Shown here piece after piece: positions 63,109 through 64,000 of a stretch of 64,000 nt of DNA (positions are counted from its first letter, which is position 1; every line of letters starts with the position of its first letter). The notes beneath the pieces are model-generated. The model was given only the letters and a program-made list of their open reading frames with translations. It was not told the DNA's origin and made no database searches. A program made the position numbers and the translations under genes. The stretch is from G963665185 sp049723905 (GTDB taxonomy: Bacteria > Desulfobacterota > Desulfovibrionia > Desulfovibrionales > Desulfovibrionaceae), in NCBI RefSeq assembly GCF_049723905.1, contig NZ_JBJKFD010000001.1, positions 1,674,001 through 1,738,000 of the forward strand, given 5' to 3'.

Positions 63109-64000
63109 TCGTCGATGTCATAGGCCTGGGCCTGAACCCCAGCCAACTTTCCCAAATCTTGAGGGACCGCATTGCCGCTGCGGACGTGCTGGTGGGCGGC
63201 AAACGCCAACTGGAATCGTTCCCCGACTTCAGTGGAGAACAGGTGCTCATCGCCTCCCCTCTGGAGTCGATTCTGAGCACAATCCGTGACCATGCCTCCG
63301 CAGGGCGCAAGGTCATGGTCATGGCCGACGGCGATCCCCTGTTTTACGGCATCGGCAAACGCATTGTCGAAGAATTGGGACGCAATAACGTCCGCATCAT
63401 ACCGGGCGTAACCACCCTGCAGACCGCTGCGGCGCGCCTGGGCATTCCCTGGCACGACATCACCCTGGTGTCCCTGCACGGACGCGGCGACTTCGCCCCC
63501 GTGTTTGCCGCCCTTACCCATACCAACATGGTTGCCGTCTTCACGGACGAAATCAATTCCCCGGCGGCCATAGCCCAGGCCATGCTCGACCGGGGCGCGG
63601 ACCGTTTCGGCATGTGGGTCTTCGAAGACCTGGAAAGCGAACTGGAAAAGGTGGGCAAGTACAACCTGAGCCATGCAGTGACGCAAAGATTTTCGCCGCT
63701 CAACTTCGTGGTTCTGGAACGCACCTCGGCCCCGGAAATTCCACTGCGCCTGGGTATCCCGGATGATGACTTCGTACGCGAGGAAAACCTTATCACCAAA
63801 GGCCCGGTGCGGGCTGCCGGATTGGCCACGTTGTCCATGAAGAACGACGCCGTGGTCTGGGATATCGGCGCGGGCTGCGGTGCGGTGTCCATCGAGACGG
63901 CCGTCCTTGCCCACCACGGGGCGGTCTACGCCATTGAACGCGAGCAACGCCGCTACGATTTCATCCGGGAGAACATCCGGCGCACGGGTGCCTATCTGGT
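63105..64000 (+). CDS. cobL: Precorrin-6Y C5,15-methyltransferase (CbiE-CbiT fusion, CobL-like), 3' partial
   Basis: The frame runs off the window after about 298 codons. Residues 1-200 are the tetrapyrrole methylase CbiE: IVDVIGLGLNPSQLSQILRD and MADGDPLFYGIGKRIVEELG are diagnostic. From about residue 225 a CbiT decarboxylating methyltransferase begins, with the AdoMet motif VVWDIGAGCGAVSIETAVLA. The fused arrangement corresponds to CobL. The GTG start overlaps the cbiD stop (GTGA) and AAAGGAG lies just upstream. It continues the cobalamin operon. Confidence 0.92.
   Translation, partial: MIVDVIGLGLNPSQLSQILRDRIAAADVLVGGKRQLESFPDFSGEQVLIASPLESILSTIRDHASAGRKVMVMADGDPLFYGIGKRIVEELGRNNVRIIPGVTTLQTAAARLGIPWHDITLVSLHGRGDFAPVFAALTHTNMVAVFTDEINSPAAIAQAMLDRGADRFGMWVFEDLESELEKVGKYNLSHAVTQRFSPLNFVVLERTSAPEIPLRLGIPDDDFVREENLITKGPVRAAGLATLSMKNDAVVWDIGAGCGAVSIETAVLAHHGAVYAIEREQRRYDFIRENIRRTGAYL

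Noticed and set aside
1..64000. tRNA, rRNA, tmRNA or CRISPR arrays
   Set aside because: No cloverleaf-like sequence with a GGTTCRA arm, no rRNA-like block and no regularly spaced short repeats were seen by eye.

Overview
The window is chromosomal DNA from a sulfate-reducing bacterium, almost certainly a Desulfovibrio-like member of the Desulfovibrionaceae. The main evidence is a contiguous dissimilatory sulfate-reduction block (sat, aprBA, qmoABC and the qmo-distal gene) at 13.4-23.6 kb. Supporting evidence is the GC-rich, close-packed coding sequence and intergenic GC-rich hairpin repeats of a style common in these genomes. I give no species name. I see no rRNA, tRNA or CRISPR array.

Layout. 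0-3.4 kb: end of an unknown gene, a DMT exporter, a CI-like S24 repressor, a 51-aa zinc-ribbon protein, then about 1 kb without a convincing gene. 3.4-13 kb: a cobalamin riboswitch in front of B12-independent methionine synthase (metE), darP/yjgA, a repeat-rich gap, then ppiD, aconitase, a short coiled-coil gene and an unusual EPSP-synthase-like gene on the minus strand. 13.2-23.7 kb: the sulfate-activation and reduction block, with a Rex-like box upstream of sat. 23.7-26 kb: a sparse region with a secreted orphan protein and a small TPR-like protein behind a Fur-like box. 26-31.2 kb: a branched-chain amino acid ABC transporter (livG-K-H-M-F). 31.2-42.4 kb: a TetR regulator with a membrane acyltransferase, cfa, a MacAB-like exporter, phosphoglucomutase, and a divergent MocR regulator/LysE exporter pair.

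42.4-45.2 kb is the most unusual region. Two direct repeats of about 345 bp flank a small, possibly nuclease-like gene and are followed by an AT-rich DUF4238-like gene. Each long repeat contains a structured element that also occurs at 6.92-7.02 kb, where one stem has changed sequence but kept its pairing.

45.2-51.6 kb is the protein quality-control cluster tig-clpP-clpX-lon (minus strand). 51.6-55 kb holds an accessory operon of lipoprotein, small protein and class 3 lipase. 55-60 kb carries fabI, a hybrid histidine kinase, a helix-hairpin-helix protein and a two-receiver response regulator. 60.5-64 kb begins a cobalamin operon (cbiA-cbiD-cbiET), cut by the window end.

How the genes work together. 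Sat activates sulfate, AprBA reduces APS and QmoABC passes electrons from the quinone pool to that step. The cobalamin genes at the right end make the cofactor that the metE riboswitch is expected to sense, so metE is probably used only when B12 is short.
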